A stretch of 36,836 nucleotides of DNA, from assembly GCF_002211445.1 (NCBI RefSeq), contig NZ_LSTO01000001.1:3086024-3122859 (forward strand). Direction: 5' to 3'. Origin of the DNA: Noviherbaspirillum denitrificans. Lineage in GTDB: Bacteria > Pseudomonadota > Gammaproteobacteria > Burkholderiales > Burkholderiaceae_D. The number at the start of each line of letters is the position of its first letter. Positions within the stretch are counted from its first letter, which is position 1. A program made the translations under genes and the position numbers. Shown here piece after piece: positions 5,502 through 14,174 of the stretch. The notes beneath the pieces were generated by a model, which did no database searches, was not told where the DNA came from, and saw nothing but the letters and a program-made list of their open reading frames with translations.

Positions 5502-8189
5502 ATGGCCTTATCATCACCCGGTATCGGATCAAATCTGGATGTCAACGGACTTGTTTCCAAGCTGATGAACGTTGAGAGCCAGCCGCTCACTGCCCTGCAA
5601 AAGAAAGAGGCCAGCTTCCAGGCCAAGCTCTCCGCCTACGGCACCCTCAAGGGAGCGCTGTCGTCATTCCAGTCGGCGGTAAGCGCCCTGAATTCCGTCT
5701 CGAAATTCCAGTCCATGACGGCTTCGGCTTCGGACTCCTCCATTTTTTCGGCATCCGCGACCAGCTCGGCGACTCCGGGCAGTTATCCCATTACGGTAAG
5801 CGCCCTCGCCCAGGCGCAAACGATTTCTTCCGCTGCACAGGCCAGCTCGACTGGCGCGATCGGCAGCGGCACTGCAACCACACTGACATTCCAGTTCGGC
5901 ACCATCAGCGGCGGGACGCTGACCAACGGGGCCTACTCGGGCGCAAGCTTTACGCAGGATGCAACGCAAACCACCGGCACGGTAGTCATCGACAGCAGCA
6001 ATAACTCGCTGCAAGGTATCCGCGACGCGATCAATGCCGCGAAATTGGGCGTGACCGCATCGATCGTCAGCGATGGCAATGCGACCACGCCCTATCGCCT
6101 GGTGCTGACGTCGACGAGCACCGGCCTGTCGAAGAGCATGAAGATCACATCCAGCGGTGAGGATGCATCCATCACCAGCCTGCTGGGCTACGATCCGGCC
6201 GGCACGCAGAACCTGACCCAGAACACGGCAGCCCAGAACGCCTCGTTGACCGTCAATGGCCTGGCGATCACCAGCGCATCGAATTCCGTCACCGGCGCGA
6301 TCAGCGGCGCAACGATCAACCTGTCCAAGGTCGGCAGTGCCAACCTGAACATTGCGAACGATACATCGTCGATCGTCTCGGCGGTGCAGGCACTGGTTAC
6401 GGCATACAACACCACGAACACGCAGCTGAACTCGCTGACGCGCGTCGACCCGAATACGAAGCAGGCCGGCATCCTGGTTGGCGACTCCGCAACCCAAATG
6501 ATCCAGGCGCGCATGCGCAGCACCCTGTCGACCGCGCTTTCCGGACTGGGCAGCAATACCCTGACGAATATTTCGCAGATCGGCGTCACCTTCCTGAAAA
6601 ACGGCACCTTGTCGCTCGACACGGCCAAGCTGCAGTCGGCCCTGGCCGCCAATCCCGGCGAGTTCGCCCAGCTGTTCGCGGCATTCGGCAAGTCGACCGA
6701 CAGCCTGGTTAGCTACGTGAGCGCCAGCGGCAACGCCAAGCCGGGCAGCTATCCGGTCTCCGTGACCAGCCTGGCCACGCAAGGCAAGGTGACAGGATCG
6801 ACGGCCGTTACCACGCCGATGACGATCACCGCCGGCGTGAACGACCAGTTGACCCTGTCCATCGACGGCACCAGTTCGACGGTCACGCTCGCCGCCGGCA
6901 CCTATAACACGGCGTCTGCACTGGCGGCACAACTCCAGGCTGCAATCAACGGCAACACCACTTTTTCCAGCGCATCCGCCAAGGTCAGCGTTGCCGAGTC
7001 AGCTGGCGTATTGACCCTGACATCGGATCGTTACGGCTCATCGTCCAGCGTCAGCGTCAGCGGCGGCACCGCGATTACCGGGCTGTTCGGCGCGGCGCCA
7101 ACCGCTACGCCCGGCAAGGATGTGGCCGGCACCATCAATGGCGTCGCGGCGACGGGCGCCGGGCAGTTCCTTACCGCGGCGAGCGGTGTGCAGGGCACAT
7201 CGCTTGGATCGGACAAGGGCACGCAGGAGCGCCGCTCCGGATCCGCCGCTGCGGGACTGACCATTACCGGCGGATCGAACGACACGCTGACGCTGTCGAT
7301 TGATGGCGCCCCAGCAGTCACCGCCACACTGACCGCGAACACCTATACGGCTGACACCCTGGTAACAGAGGTCCAGACCCAGATCAATGCCGCACTGACT
7401 GCTGCCGGCCAATCCGGCCGGGTCACGGTGACACACAATGGCGGCGTCCTGAGCATCACCTCGGACAAGTTCGGCACCGCATCGAGTGTCGGCGCCGTGT
7501 CGGGCAATGGCGCTACTGACCTGCTTGGTGCGACGCAGAGCAATTCCCGGGTCGCCACCATTACGGCTGGCGTAAACGATCAGTTGACGATGACCGTGGA
7601 CGGCGTTTCCGCTACGGTGACGCTGACCGCCGGCACCTATACCTCTGCCCTGCTTGCCGCCCACATTCAAACCGCCACCAACACCACGCAGGCTTTTTCC
7701 GTCGCAGGAAAATCGATCAGCGTGACGCAGGCAGGCGATGTATTCAAGCTGACCTCAAACAGCAGCGGCAACACGTCCAGTGTCTCTGTGACGGGCGGCA
7801 ATGCCCGCACCAACCTGCTCGGTGCGACGCAAACCGAAACGATCGGAAATGCAACCAGCAACGATGCAGGCGACATCAAGGTGCAAATCATTGGCGGCAC
7901 CACCGGCGCGCGCGGCTCGATCAATTTCTCGCAGGGCTATGCGTACAACCTGAATACCCTGATCAACAGCATGATGTCGAGCAGCGGCCCGTTTGCCAGT
8001 ACCACCGACGGCATCAACAGGAACATCGCCGACCTGCAAAGGCGCGCTGCCGTGCTGAACACCCAATTGACAGCGACTGAAAAGCGTTATCGTGCGCAAT
8101 TCACCGCCCTGGATACCCTGATTGGCAAGTTGAGCACGACCAGCAGCTTCCTGAGCCAGCAATTGGCCAACCTGCCCAAGTCGAGTTAG
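5502..8189 (+). CDS. fliD: filament cap protein FliD, extra-long, with three internal repeats
   Basis: FliD caps the growing filament and helps flagellin fold and assemble at the tip. The N-terminal FliD_N region (residues about 1-110) shows GIGSNLDVNGLVSKLM and ESQPLTALQKKEA. The C-terminal FliD_C region ends with GTTGARGSINFSQGYAYNLN (about 797-816), then a helix with LQRRAAVLNTQLTATEKRY typical of the cap leg. At 895 residues it is much longer than common FliD proteins (about 450-680). The extra length is a central block of three related units (residues 440-585, 586-684, 685-786). The unit-1/unit-2 junction carries an uncharacteristic basic stretch, SDKGTQERRSG. AAGGAG at 5490-5495 supports the start. 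It has no adjacent fliS, unlike the usual fliD-fliS-fliT order. Confidence 0.95.
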   Translation: MALSSPGIGSNLDVNGLVSKLMNVESQPLTALQKKEASFQAKLSAYGTLKGALSSFQSAVSALNSVSKFQSMTASASDSSIFSASATSSATPGSYPITVSALAQAQTISSAAQASSTGAIGSGTATTLTFQFGTISGGTLTNGAYSGASFTQDATQTTGTVVIDSSNNSLQGIRDAINAAKLGVTASIVSDGNATTPYRLVLTSTSTGLSKSMKITSSGEDASITSLLGYDPAGTQNLTQNTAAQNASLTVNGLAITSASNSVTGAISGATINLSKVGSANLNIANDTSSIVSAVQALVTAYNTTNTQLNSLTRVDPNTKQAGILVGDSATQMIQARMRSTLSTALSGLGSNTLTNISQIGVTFLKNGTLSLDTAKLQSALAANPGEFAQLFAAFGKSTDSLVSYVSASGNAKPGSYPVSVTSLATQGKVTGSTAVTTPMTITAGVNDQLTLSIDGTSSTVTLAAGTYNTASALAAQLQAAINGNTTFSSASAKVSVAESAGVLTLTSDRYGSSSSVSVSGGTAITGLFGAAPTATPGKDVAGTINGVAATGAGQFLTAASGVQGTSLGSDKGTQERRSGSAAAGLTITGGSNDTLTLSIDGAPAVTATLTANTYTADTLVTEVQTQINAALTAAGQSGRVTVTHNGGVLSITSDKFGTASSVGAVSGNGATDLLGATQSNSRVATITAGVNDQLTMTVDGVSATVTLTAGTYTSALLAAHIQTATNTTQAFSVAGKSISVTQAGDVFKLTSNSSGNTSSVSVTGGNARTNLLGATQTETIGNATSNDAGDIKVQIIGGTTGARGSINFSQGYAYNLNTLINSMMSSSGPFASTTDGINRNIADLQRRAAVLNTQLTATEKRYRAQFTALDTLIGKLSTTSSFLSQQLANLPKSS
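6819..7859 (+). repeat. fliD: three tandem FliD repeat units
   Basis: The units begin MTITAGVNDQLTLSIDG (6819), LTITGGSNDTLTLSIDG (7257) and ATITAGVNDQLTMTVDG (7554). Shared later landmarks are LTSDRYGSSSSVSVSGG, ITSDKFGTASSVGAVSG and LTSNSSGNTSSVSVTGG. Units 2 and 3 both end with DLLGATQ or NLLGATQ. Unit 1 is about 45 residues longer because it keeps the DVAGTINGVAATGAGQ segment that normally leads into the C-terminal region, which suggests units 2 and 3 were added later. Confidence 0.8.
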
Positions 8190-8194
8190 TTGGT

Positions 8195-8518
8195 ATGACC
8201 AGCCTTGAACTGCTGAAGCGCTACGAAGCGATGCTGCAATTGTCCCGGCAAATGCTGGATGCCGCCAAAAACGCCGAATGGGAAAAGCTGGTCGAGCTCG
8301 AGCAGGTGCGAAGTGCCGTTGAAGAAGAGCTGAAGCGAAACGACACCATCCGCTGGCAGCCTGCGGAGGCTGCAAAAAAAGCCGCGTTGATCCAGTCCAT
8401 CCTCGACGGCGATGCCGAGATCAAGGGCCTGACAGAATCCTGGATGAAAGAACTGCAAGGCGACATCGGCAGCATCGGCACCGAGATGAAATTGAAGAAG
8501 GCATACGGGGCTCTTTAG
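8195..8518 (+). CDS. fliT: FliT-type flagellar export chaperone (copy 1)
   Basis: FliT chaperones FliD before export and in enterobacteria also inhibits FlhDC. The 107-residue, all-helical, charged product begins LELLKRYEAMLQLSRQMLDA and continues with EWEKLVELEQVR, the pattern of betaproteobacterial FliT proteins. It starts 5 bases after the fliD stop, so it belongs to the fliD transcript. The closest element in the window is the second FliT at 30061: both share SRQMLDAA or TRQMLDAA, W-E-(K/Q)-L-(V/A)-E-LE and a DxxIxxxTExWM motif, but the rest differs. Keeping two such chaperones may reflect specialisation, possibly one for FliD and one for another cargo. Confidence 0.85.
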   Translation: MTSLELLKRYEAMLQLSRQMLDAAKNAEWEKLVELEQVRSAVEEELKRNDTIRWQPAEAAKKAALIQSILDGDAEIKGLTESWMKELQGDIGSIGTEMKLKKAYGAL

Positions 8519-8523
8519 AAAGC

Positions 8524-10239
8524 ATGCCTGTCGACAACTCCGTATTCGCACGCAATCAACGCGCGCTCGATCTCTTCGATCCCCGCACTGCAGCCTGCAT
8601 TGCACGTATTTCCTCCCTGCCCGCAACTGGCGTTCGTCCGACGGTACGGCAAAGCGCCTGGTCTCCACCGGAACTGAAACCCGAGGACACCGTGATCCTG
8701 CAGGGGATCGGTGACGGCGCTGAAATCCTGCGGTTGCTGGCGCAGCCTTTCTCGCGCATCCTCGTCGTGGAATGCGACAGGGCGGCGTGCATTTCAGTCC
8801 TGCACCACAATGACTTCTCGACCGCACTGGCTGAGGGCCGCTTGCGCCTGTTCCTGGTGCCGGCGGACTCGCCTGTTACGCGCGAGATCTCGCTGAGGGA
8901 ATGCACCTCCGAACTGGTCGCATGCCTGCACGGCCGCAACGGCACGCTGCACTTCGTTGCCACTGCCACCACGCCCGCGCGCAGTGAATTCTTTGATGCC
9001 CTACGCAGAGGCGTGCAGGAAGCTGCACGTACCATCGGAGAACTGACCAGGGCACGTGCCAGCACCGCCGCCTACGATGTCACTGTGATCAGCCCGTGCT
9101 GCGCGATCTTCGACGACCTGGCGCGTTGCTTCCACAACCTGGGATTGAGGATCCAGTTACTGCGCGTGCCGGACAACCAGGGCACATGGACCAGCGAGCA
9201 GCTTCGGAACGTTCGATCCACCCTGGCAAGCGCGCCCAGCCGCCTCGTCGTCACGCGTAATCGCGCGCTGTTCGAAACGGAGGAACCGACTGGCTATCCG
9301 CAGCCGGAAGCGCTGGTTCCCGGCCACGTGGCAATGTGGTGGTGGGACGTGCCCAATCTCGCCACCTACATCGACCTCCGCCATCCCCGCGGCAACACCC
9401 GCGCCTTCGGCTTTGCACGGGACATCCTGCCCTTGCTTCCCCAGGGCGCCGAGTGGCTGCCTCCCGGCGCGCGCATGGCATTTGTCGAAGCCGGGACGCA
9501 GCCGGAAATCGCGCAGGACATCGACGTATCCTTTGTCGGCCAAAGCCGGCTGCAGAACCTGCACGCCAATCTCCGCCACCTTGGCAAGGTCTTGCACGAC
9601 CTTGGCGGCAATGCGCCTGCCCTGGCCAGGGACATCGAGCAATCCCGCGGGTATGTGTGGCTGCATGACTACCTGAAGCAGCACCACCGGGACATACAGG
9701 ACGCAATCGCGCCGATCGCGGCCGCCTATCCTGCGCACGCCTATTACCTGCACTATCTGCTGGAGATGGCCGTGAGCGGCTCCTTCAGGATTGCCGCCAT
9801 TGAAAAGGTGTCCGGCGAAGGCGTCGACGTTGCGATCTACGGCGACGATGACTGGCTCAAGGTTGCCGGCGTCAACGCGCGCAATTTCAAGGGCCTGATC
9901 GCCCCCGAAGACCTTCCCACGCTCTACCGGCGATCGCGGATCAACCTGAACCTGAACTTCATGCAGGTTTCGTCGACCGTCAATCCCAAGGTCCTGGATA
10001 TCGCCGCCACCGGCAGCGTTGTGCTGACCGATCATCGCCCGGAACTCGAACTGCTTTACAGCGACCCCGCTGCCCGCCCGTTCGCCTTCCATGGATTGCA
10101 TGAATTGTCCGGAAAGATCGACGCCCTCCGGCAAGCGGACCTGACGCACCACCGCAAAGCCGTGCTCATGCAAACCTGCCAGAACCATACCTTGCAGCAG
10201 CGGGCGCTTTGGCTCGCCCAACGTTTCGGCTTGCTATAA
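8524..10239 (+). CDS. Maf-like N-terminal region fused to CgeB-type glycosyltransferase
   Basis: The product has 571 residues. Residues about 5-150 resemble the N-terminal domain of Maf flagellin nonulosonate transferases: an early FARNQRALDLF segment, then TVILQGIGDGAEILRLL (56-72) and RILVVECDRAACISVLHHND (78-97), a Rossmann-like glycine-rich strand and acidic strand end. I do not see the central Maf catalytic domain. Residues about 184-540 instead form a GT-B fold of the CgeB/DUF3880 sort: IDVSFVGQSRL near 333, VAIYGDDDW near 436, and INLNLNFMQVSSTVNPKVLD followed by TGSVVLTD near 473-503. It starts 5 bases after fliT1, so it is probably co-expressed with the cap genes, and its end overlaps the end of the opposite-strand operon by 6 bases. 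A flagellin glycosyltransferase role is my inference; the domain assignment of the first part is moderate. Confidence 0.75.
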   Translation: MPVDNSVFARNQRALDLFDPRTAACIARISSLPATGVRPTVRQSAWSPPELKPEDTVILQGIGDGAEILRLLAQPFSRILVVECDRAACISVLHHNDFSTALAEGRLRLFLVPADSPVTREISLRECTSELVACLHGRNGTLHFVATATTPARSEFFDALRRGVQEAARTIGELTRARASTAAYDVTVISPCCAIFDDLARCFHNLGLRIQLLRVPDNQGTWTSEQLRNVRSTLASAPSRLVVTRNRALFETEEPTGYPQPEALVPGHVAMWWWDVPNLATYIDLRHPRGNTRAFGFARDILPLLPQGAEWLPPGARMAFVEAGTQPEIAQDIDVSFVGQSRLQNLHANLRHLGKVLHDLGGNAPALARDIEQSRGYVWLHDYLKQHHRDIQDAIAPIAAAYPAHAYYLHYLLEMAVSGSFRIAAIEKVSGEGVDVAIYGDDDWLKVAGVNARNFKGLIAPEDLPTLYRRSRINLNLNFMQVSSTVNPKVLDIAATGSVVLTDHRPELELLYSDPAARPFAFHGLHELSGKIDALRQADLTHHRKAVLMQTCQNHTLQQRALWLAQRFGLL

Positions 10240-11046
10240 GCGCCGCAAGTAGCCGTCGGGGGCGACCGTCAGCAGCAGCTTGTTTTCGATTGTCTTGTCG
10301 ATTTCAAGATCGAGCGATGCCCCGTCAGCGGCGACACGTCCCTCTTCCGTCAAGCGGCGCAAATATTCCCGGACGGCCGTCTTCGGATTGTCGCCGACGC
10401 CCCATGGACGATCAGGATATGAATCCTCCGGCAAATCCTCGATCACGGTATCAAAGACGCAGCAATAACTTCCCTTGCTGACCAGTGGCGCATAGGCTTC
10501 CAGTTCAGCCAGCACGTGCTCATGCGTGTGGTTGGAGTCAAGGCAAACCATGATGCGCTGGTAGCCCCTGGCGATTTCCCGCACCTTGCCGATGACTTCC
10601 GGCGCGACTGACGATCCCTGGATCATATCGATGCGATGCGCCATCGGATGCGCCTCAATGGCCGCACGATTATGCGCGCGAATATCGATGTCGAGCCCCA
10701 GCACGCGACGGCGCGGGTTGCGTGGATCAAGTATGGAGCCTGCCTCGACCGCATCGCAATAGTCGAGCATGGCGAGCATGGATGCGCTCAGGATCAGCGA
10801 TCCGCCATGGGCGATGCCGGTTTCCACGATCAGGTCCGGCCTGACCCGCCAGATCAGCTCCTGCATCGCCACCATGTCCTGCGGATACTGGATGATGGGC
10901 CGCGACAGCCATTCAAAGTTGTAGGAATACCCGGCGCGGATCGTCTCGTTAAGAAAGGCAACCGTGGATTGCTGCAAGGAGGCATTGCCTGCATTGCTGT
11001 CGATGCGCGCTTGCCTTTCCTGGCGAAATGCTTCTATCAGATTCAT
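10234..11046 (-). CDS. CmcI/rhamnosyl O-methyltransferase family protein
   Basis: This 270-residue SAM-dependent enzyme belongs to the cephalosporin hydroxylase (CmcI) family, whose sugar-acting members O-methylate deoxyhexoses. Visible motifs are DLIVETGIAHGGSL (residues 71-84, SAM-binding glycine-rich loop), VLGLDIDIRAHNR (115-127, acidic residue at the end of strand two), MIQGSS (141-146), and VCLDSNHTHEHVLAELEAYA (167-186) with the metal-binding-type Asp and His. It is the last gene of the long minus-strand operon, 2 bases after the preceding methyltransferase. The position next to CDP-sugar genes suggests O-methylation of that sugar. No terminator is visible past its end, where it overlaps the opposite gene by 6 bases. 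Confidence 0.85.
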   Translation of the reverse strand: MNLIEAFRQERQARIDSNAGNASLQQSTVAFLNETIRAGYSYNFEWLSRPIIQYPQDMVAMQELIWRVRPDLIVETGIAHGGSLILSASMLAMLDYCDAVEAGSILDPRNPRRRVLGLDIDIRAHNRAAIEAHPMAHRIDMIQGSSVAPEVIGKVREIARGYQRIMVCLDSNHTHEHVLAELEAYAPLVSKGSYCCVFDTVIEDLPEDSYPDRPWGVGDNPKTAVREYLRRLTEEGRVAADGASLDLEIDKTIENKLLLTVAPDGYLRRL

Positions 11047-11048
11047 GA

Positions 11049-12110
11049 TCAGGCCACCGATATCACGTTGACGTTAAATTCATTGAGCGACGCTTTGATT
11101 TCGTCGAGATACACCGGGTTCATGACGAAGACATCGGCATCGTTGAACCGCCCGGCGATCTCGTCCGGCGACAGGATCGGCAATCCGGTACCGCCCGCGA
11201 ATCGCCCCTGCTTGGCGGGATTGATATCCACCATGGCATCGACGTCGACGCCCTGCCTGGCAAGAAGGTTGGCAAAGGTGATGCCTTTTGCGCCCGCTCC
11301 CCAGATATAGGACTTTCCTCCGCCAGCCCGCCTGCGACGCAACAGGGATGCGAAATAGGCATCCATGCATATCTCCGCAAACCGCTTGCCCTGGTATGCA
11401 ACCGGCTTGCGGAAACTGGACAGGTCGGCAACCAGGTACAGGTATTGGCCTCCGAAGAAATGGCCGGACGCGATTACCGATCCGAATGCGCCGGCCAGTA
11501 CATCGCGCGTGAAGTAATTGACGTGTTCGTAGAACACATCGTAAAACGCCTGGTTGCTCACGATCCAGTCAAAGCACGGCACTTCGATATAGATCTTCGT
11601 CCCGGCCTTGCATTGCGCAGCGATCTGTTCAAGGAAGGCCCAGGGGGACGGAATGTGCTCCAGCACATGGCGCAGCACTACATAGTCTGGTGCAACGCTC
11701 AGCGCGTCCTTGCCGAAGTACTGCCGGACCACCCGCGGATTATTGCCTTCATACGCGGGATCGAAACCAATAACACTGGCGCCGGCCTTGTCCAGCATGT
11801 CGAAGAAATAGCCTTTGCCGCAACCGATTTCAACGCCCGACGCCTGCAGGCCGAAATGACGAAGGATAATTTCGAGCACCTCGTCCAGGTGTTGCTTGAA
11901 CGCGGGCGAACATGCCTGCTCGTTCTGGTAATCCGCATCATAGTCAAGCAGGCCGGGATTGAATTTCCGGTTGAACACCAGCCCCGACAGCCGACACTGC
12001 ACCAACTCCACATCACCGCAAACCGCAGCTTGTGCGGCCGCGCGCGTCGGATACACCTTGTTCTGGAAAACCGGCAGTCCGGGCTGCGAAAAGATGATCT
12101 CGTCATACAT
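11049..12110 (-). CDS. SAM-dependent methyltransferase with C-methyltransferase-type C-terminal domain
   Basis: The 353-residue protein starts at the ATG at 12110; the open frame runs further upstream to 12167 but would then run 65 bases into the preceding gene. A short N-terminal region (LVQCRLSGLVFNRKFNP) looks like the zinc-ribbon part of sugar methyltransferases with one Cys replaced. The class I methyltransferase core has GVEIGCGKGYFFDML near 91 and YVVLRHVLEHIPSPWAFL near 143. The last 90 residues (SYIWGAGAKG, MVDINPAKQGRFAGG) are the Rossmann-like C-terminal domain of C-methyltransferases. The substrate is unknown; it may act on the same CDP-sugar as its neighbours. It overlaps the upstream epimerase gene by 8 bases. 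Confidence 0.82.
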   Translation of the reverse strand: MYDEIIFSQPGLPVFQNKVYPTRAAAQAAVCGDVELVQCRLSGLVFNRKFNPGLLDYDADYQNEQACSPAFKQHLDEVLEIILRHFGLQASGVEIGCGKGYFFDMLDKAGASVIGFDPAYEGNNPRVVRQYFGKDALSVAPDYVVLRHVLEHIPSPWAFLEQIAAQCKAGTKIYIEVPCFDWIVSNQAFYDVFYEHVNYFTRDVLAGAFGSVIASGHFFGGQYLYLVADLSSFRKPVAYQGKRFAEICMDAYFASLLRRRRAGGGKSYIWGAGAKGITFANLLARQGVDVDAMVDINPAKQGRFAGGTGLPILSPDEIAGRFNDADVFVMNPVYLDEIKASLNEFNVNVISVA

Positions 12111-12951
12111 GCCCGCAAAACCTCCTGTACTTTTCCGTCCCGCCCCAGAACGCCATGGGTTCGTCATCGGCGTAAGGATAGTGGCCGAGATTCAGGGACA
12201 GGGTGGCGCCGCGTTGCGCAAGGTGCCGCTCCACCAGGTTGCGCACCGAAACAGGTTCACCGCTGCACACATTGACCACACCCGCGCACGCCGGGTGATC
12301 GGCCAGCGCAACCAGTCGCCGCGCCACCTCCTGCACCGGCAGGTAATCGCGCAATTGCTCGCCGCCCGACATGTTGAATTCCGGCTCGCCGCTGTCGATC
12401 GCGCGATCGAGTTGCGCGAGCAGGCTGTTTGGATTCTGGCCCGGGCCATACATGTAGAACAGGCGTGCCCATTGCAAGGTGAATGGGTATTGACCTTGAA
12501 AGTCCTGCAAAACCGTTCGCAGGCTGTCTTTGGCCTGCGCATACGCATTGGCCGGATACGTCGGCATCTCTTCTGTGAGACAGCCGCTTTGAAGACCGTA
12601 TTCGGCGCACGTCCCCGCCACGAGAAGCCGGCCTGTTACCTTCTTGATGAGTGAAGTCAGGAAACGGCAATCGCCCGGCAGATTTTCTTCAACATGAAAC
12701 GCCGCCTTGTAGTTCGGCAGGCCGGGCCATGCAAGGTGAACGACAATGTCCTGTGCACCGAACAGTTCCAGAGCGCGATCGTCCATCCGATGGATGTCGC
12801 ATGAAACGAACCTGACGCTGTCGAACCAAGCAAATCCGCGCGCCCGTTCCACGTCACGTCCAACCACCGCCACCTCATGGCCCCGTTCGAGCAACACAGG
12901 TACGAGATGCCGGCCGATGAAGCCGGTGGCGCCCGTCACCAGAACTTTCAT
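12103..12951 (-). CDS. NAD-dependent epimerase/dehydratase (extended SDR), probable 4-ketosugar reductase
   Basis: This is a 282-residue extended short-chain dehydrogenase. The NAD(P) loop GATGFIG is at residues 7-13, LLVAGTCAEYG at 109-119, and the catalytic Tyr137-xxx-Lys141 in AYAQAKDSL. RDYLPVQEVA in the C-terminal half is a typical substrate-domain motif. In NDP-deoxysugar pathways this class reduces the C4 ketone after epimerisation or C-methylation, which suits its place directly after the C-methyltransferase gene (ATGA overlap at 12948-12951). Direct evidence of stereochemistry or substrate is not in the sequence. Confidence 0.88.
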   Translation of the reverse strand: MKVLVTGATGFIGRHLVPVLLERGHEVAVVGRDVERARGFAWFDSVRFVSCDIHRMDDRALELFGAQDIVVHLAWPGLPNYKAAFHVEENLPGDCRFLTSLIKKVTGRLLVAGTCAEYGLQSGCLTEEMPTYPANAYAQAKDSLRTVLQDFQGQYPFTLQWARLFYMYGPGQNPNSLLAQLDRAIDSGEPEFNMSGGEQLRDYLPVQEVARRLVALADHPACAGVVNVCSGEPVSVRNLVERHLAQRGATLSLNLGHYPYADDEPMAFWGGTEKYRRFCGHV

Positions 12952-14174
12952 TCGATCTCTCGCAATTCAGGCACCGCGACGACAAACTTCCCGCCCCACT
13001 CCTTCACGAAACTTTGCTGGGCGATCAGCTCGGGGGCGATATTCCACGGCAGGATCAGCACTACGTCGGGACGCCTTTCGCGCAAGGCCGCCGGCGGCAG
13101 GACTGGAATGCGTGAACCGGGCAGGAATTTCCCCTGCTTGGACGGCGCGGCGTCGCATACATAGGAGACAAGGTCGCCTCGAATGCCGGCAAAATTGATC
13201 AAGGTATTTCCCTTGGCCGCAGCACCATAGGCAGCGACGGACTTGCCGGCACGTTTCTGCTCGATCAGGTAAGCCAGCAGCTTGTCCTTGACGCGCTCGG
13301 CACGCGACTGGAATTCCAGGTAAGTGCCGCGCTCACGCAATCCACGCCGCTTTTCTTCCTCGACCAAGACGGCGACTACGGGCAATGTTGGACGCGCGTC
13401 GTCCACATGACAGCCATAGATGCGCAAGCTGCCGCCATGCGTCGGCAATTCCTCGACATCCCATACGCGCAAACCGGCCTGCTCAAAAATTCGGCAAACT
13501 GTGTAGAGCGAGAGATAGGAAAAATGCTCGTGGTAGACGGTATCGAACTGCGTCTGTTCGATCAGGCGCATCAGGTGCGGGAATTCCAGCGTGATGGTGC
13601 CGCCCGGCTTCAATATCGCTTTCAATCCCGCTGTAAAGTCGTTGATGTCCGGTACGTGGGCATAGACGTTGTTGCCGACAACCAGGTCGGCCTGGCGGCC
13701 TGCGGCGGCCAGTTTCCGTGCCAGCGCAGTGCCGAAAAATTCGCGCAGCATCGGTATGCCGAGCTTCTCTGCCGCTGTGGCGGTTCCGTCCGTCGGTTCA
13801 ATGCCTAGGCAGGGAATGCCGGCAGCGACAAAATTCTTCAGCAGGTAACCGTCGTTGGCGGCGATTTCGATGACCAGGCTTTGCGCATCCAGAACCAGGC
13901 GCTTGCCGATGTCTTCCGCATAGCGCGCTGCATGCGCGAGCCAGCTGCTGGAGGTGGAGGAAAAGTAGGCGTAATCGGCGCTGAACAATGCATCGGCCCG
14001 GACATAATCCTCCGTCTGCACCAGCCAGCAATTTTCACAGGCCAGCAAGCGCAGGGGATACCACGACTCCGGAGCGTGCAATTGCGCTTCGCTCAAATAG
14101 GCATTGGATGGCGGAGCCGCGCCCAGGTCCAGGAAAGGAAGCGTCAACTCTGACTGGCAATGACGACACTTCAT
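12948..14174 (-). CDS. sugar C-methyltransferase (TylC3/NovU/TcaB9 type)
   Basis: The enzyme has 408 residues from the ATG at 14174; the frame is open 22 codons further but that would run through the end of rfbC-like. Three parts are visible. An N-terminal zinc-binding domain has Cys3, Cys6, Cys46 and Cys49. A SAM-binding core has LVIEIAANDGYLLKNF (100-115). The active-site segment YHEHFSYLS (214-222) matches the catalytic Glu-His and Tyr residues of TcaB9. The C-terminal domain has AAYGAAAKGNTLINFAG and SKQGKFLPG. Family members add a methyl to C3 of NDP-4-keto-6-deoxysugars. It overlaps the genes on both sides by ATGA, inside the CDP-sugar block, so the likely substrate is a CDP-4-keto-6-deoxyhexose. 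Confidence 0.9.
   Translation of the reverse strand: MKCRHCQSELTLPFLDLGAAPPSNAYLSEAQLHAPESWYPLRLLACENCWLVQTEDYVRADALFSADYAYFSSTSSSWLAHAARYAEDIGKRLVLDAQSLVIEIAANDGYLLKNFVAAGIPCLGIEPTDGTATAAEKLGIPMLREFFGTALARKLAAAGRQADLVVGNNVYAHVPDINDFTAGLKAILKPGGTITLEFPHLMRLIEQTQFDTVYHEHFSYLSLYTVCRIFEQAGLRVWDVEELPTHGGSLRIYGCHVDDARPTLPVVAVLVEEEKRRGLRERGTYLEFQSRAERVKDKLLAYLIEQKRAGKSVAAYGAAAKGNTLINFAGIRGDLVSYVCDAAPSKQGKFLPGSRIPVLPPAALRERRPDVVLILPWNIAPELIAQQSFVKEWGGKFVVAVPELREIE

Noticed and set aside
5664-6932. 422-codon open frame antisense to fliD
   Set aside because: It is a shadow of fliD codon bias; the composition (Arg/Gly/Cys-rich) is not that of a real protein.
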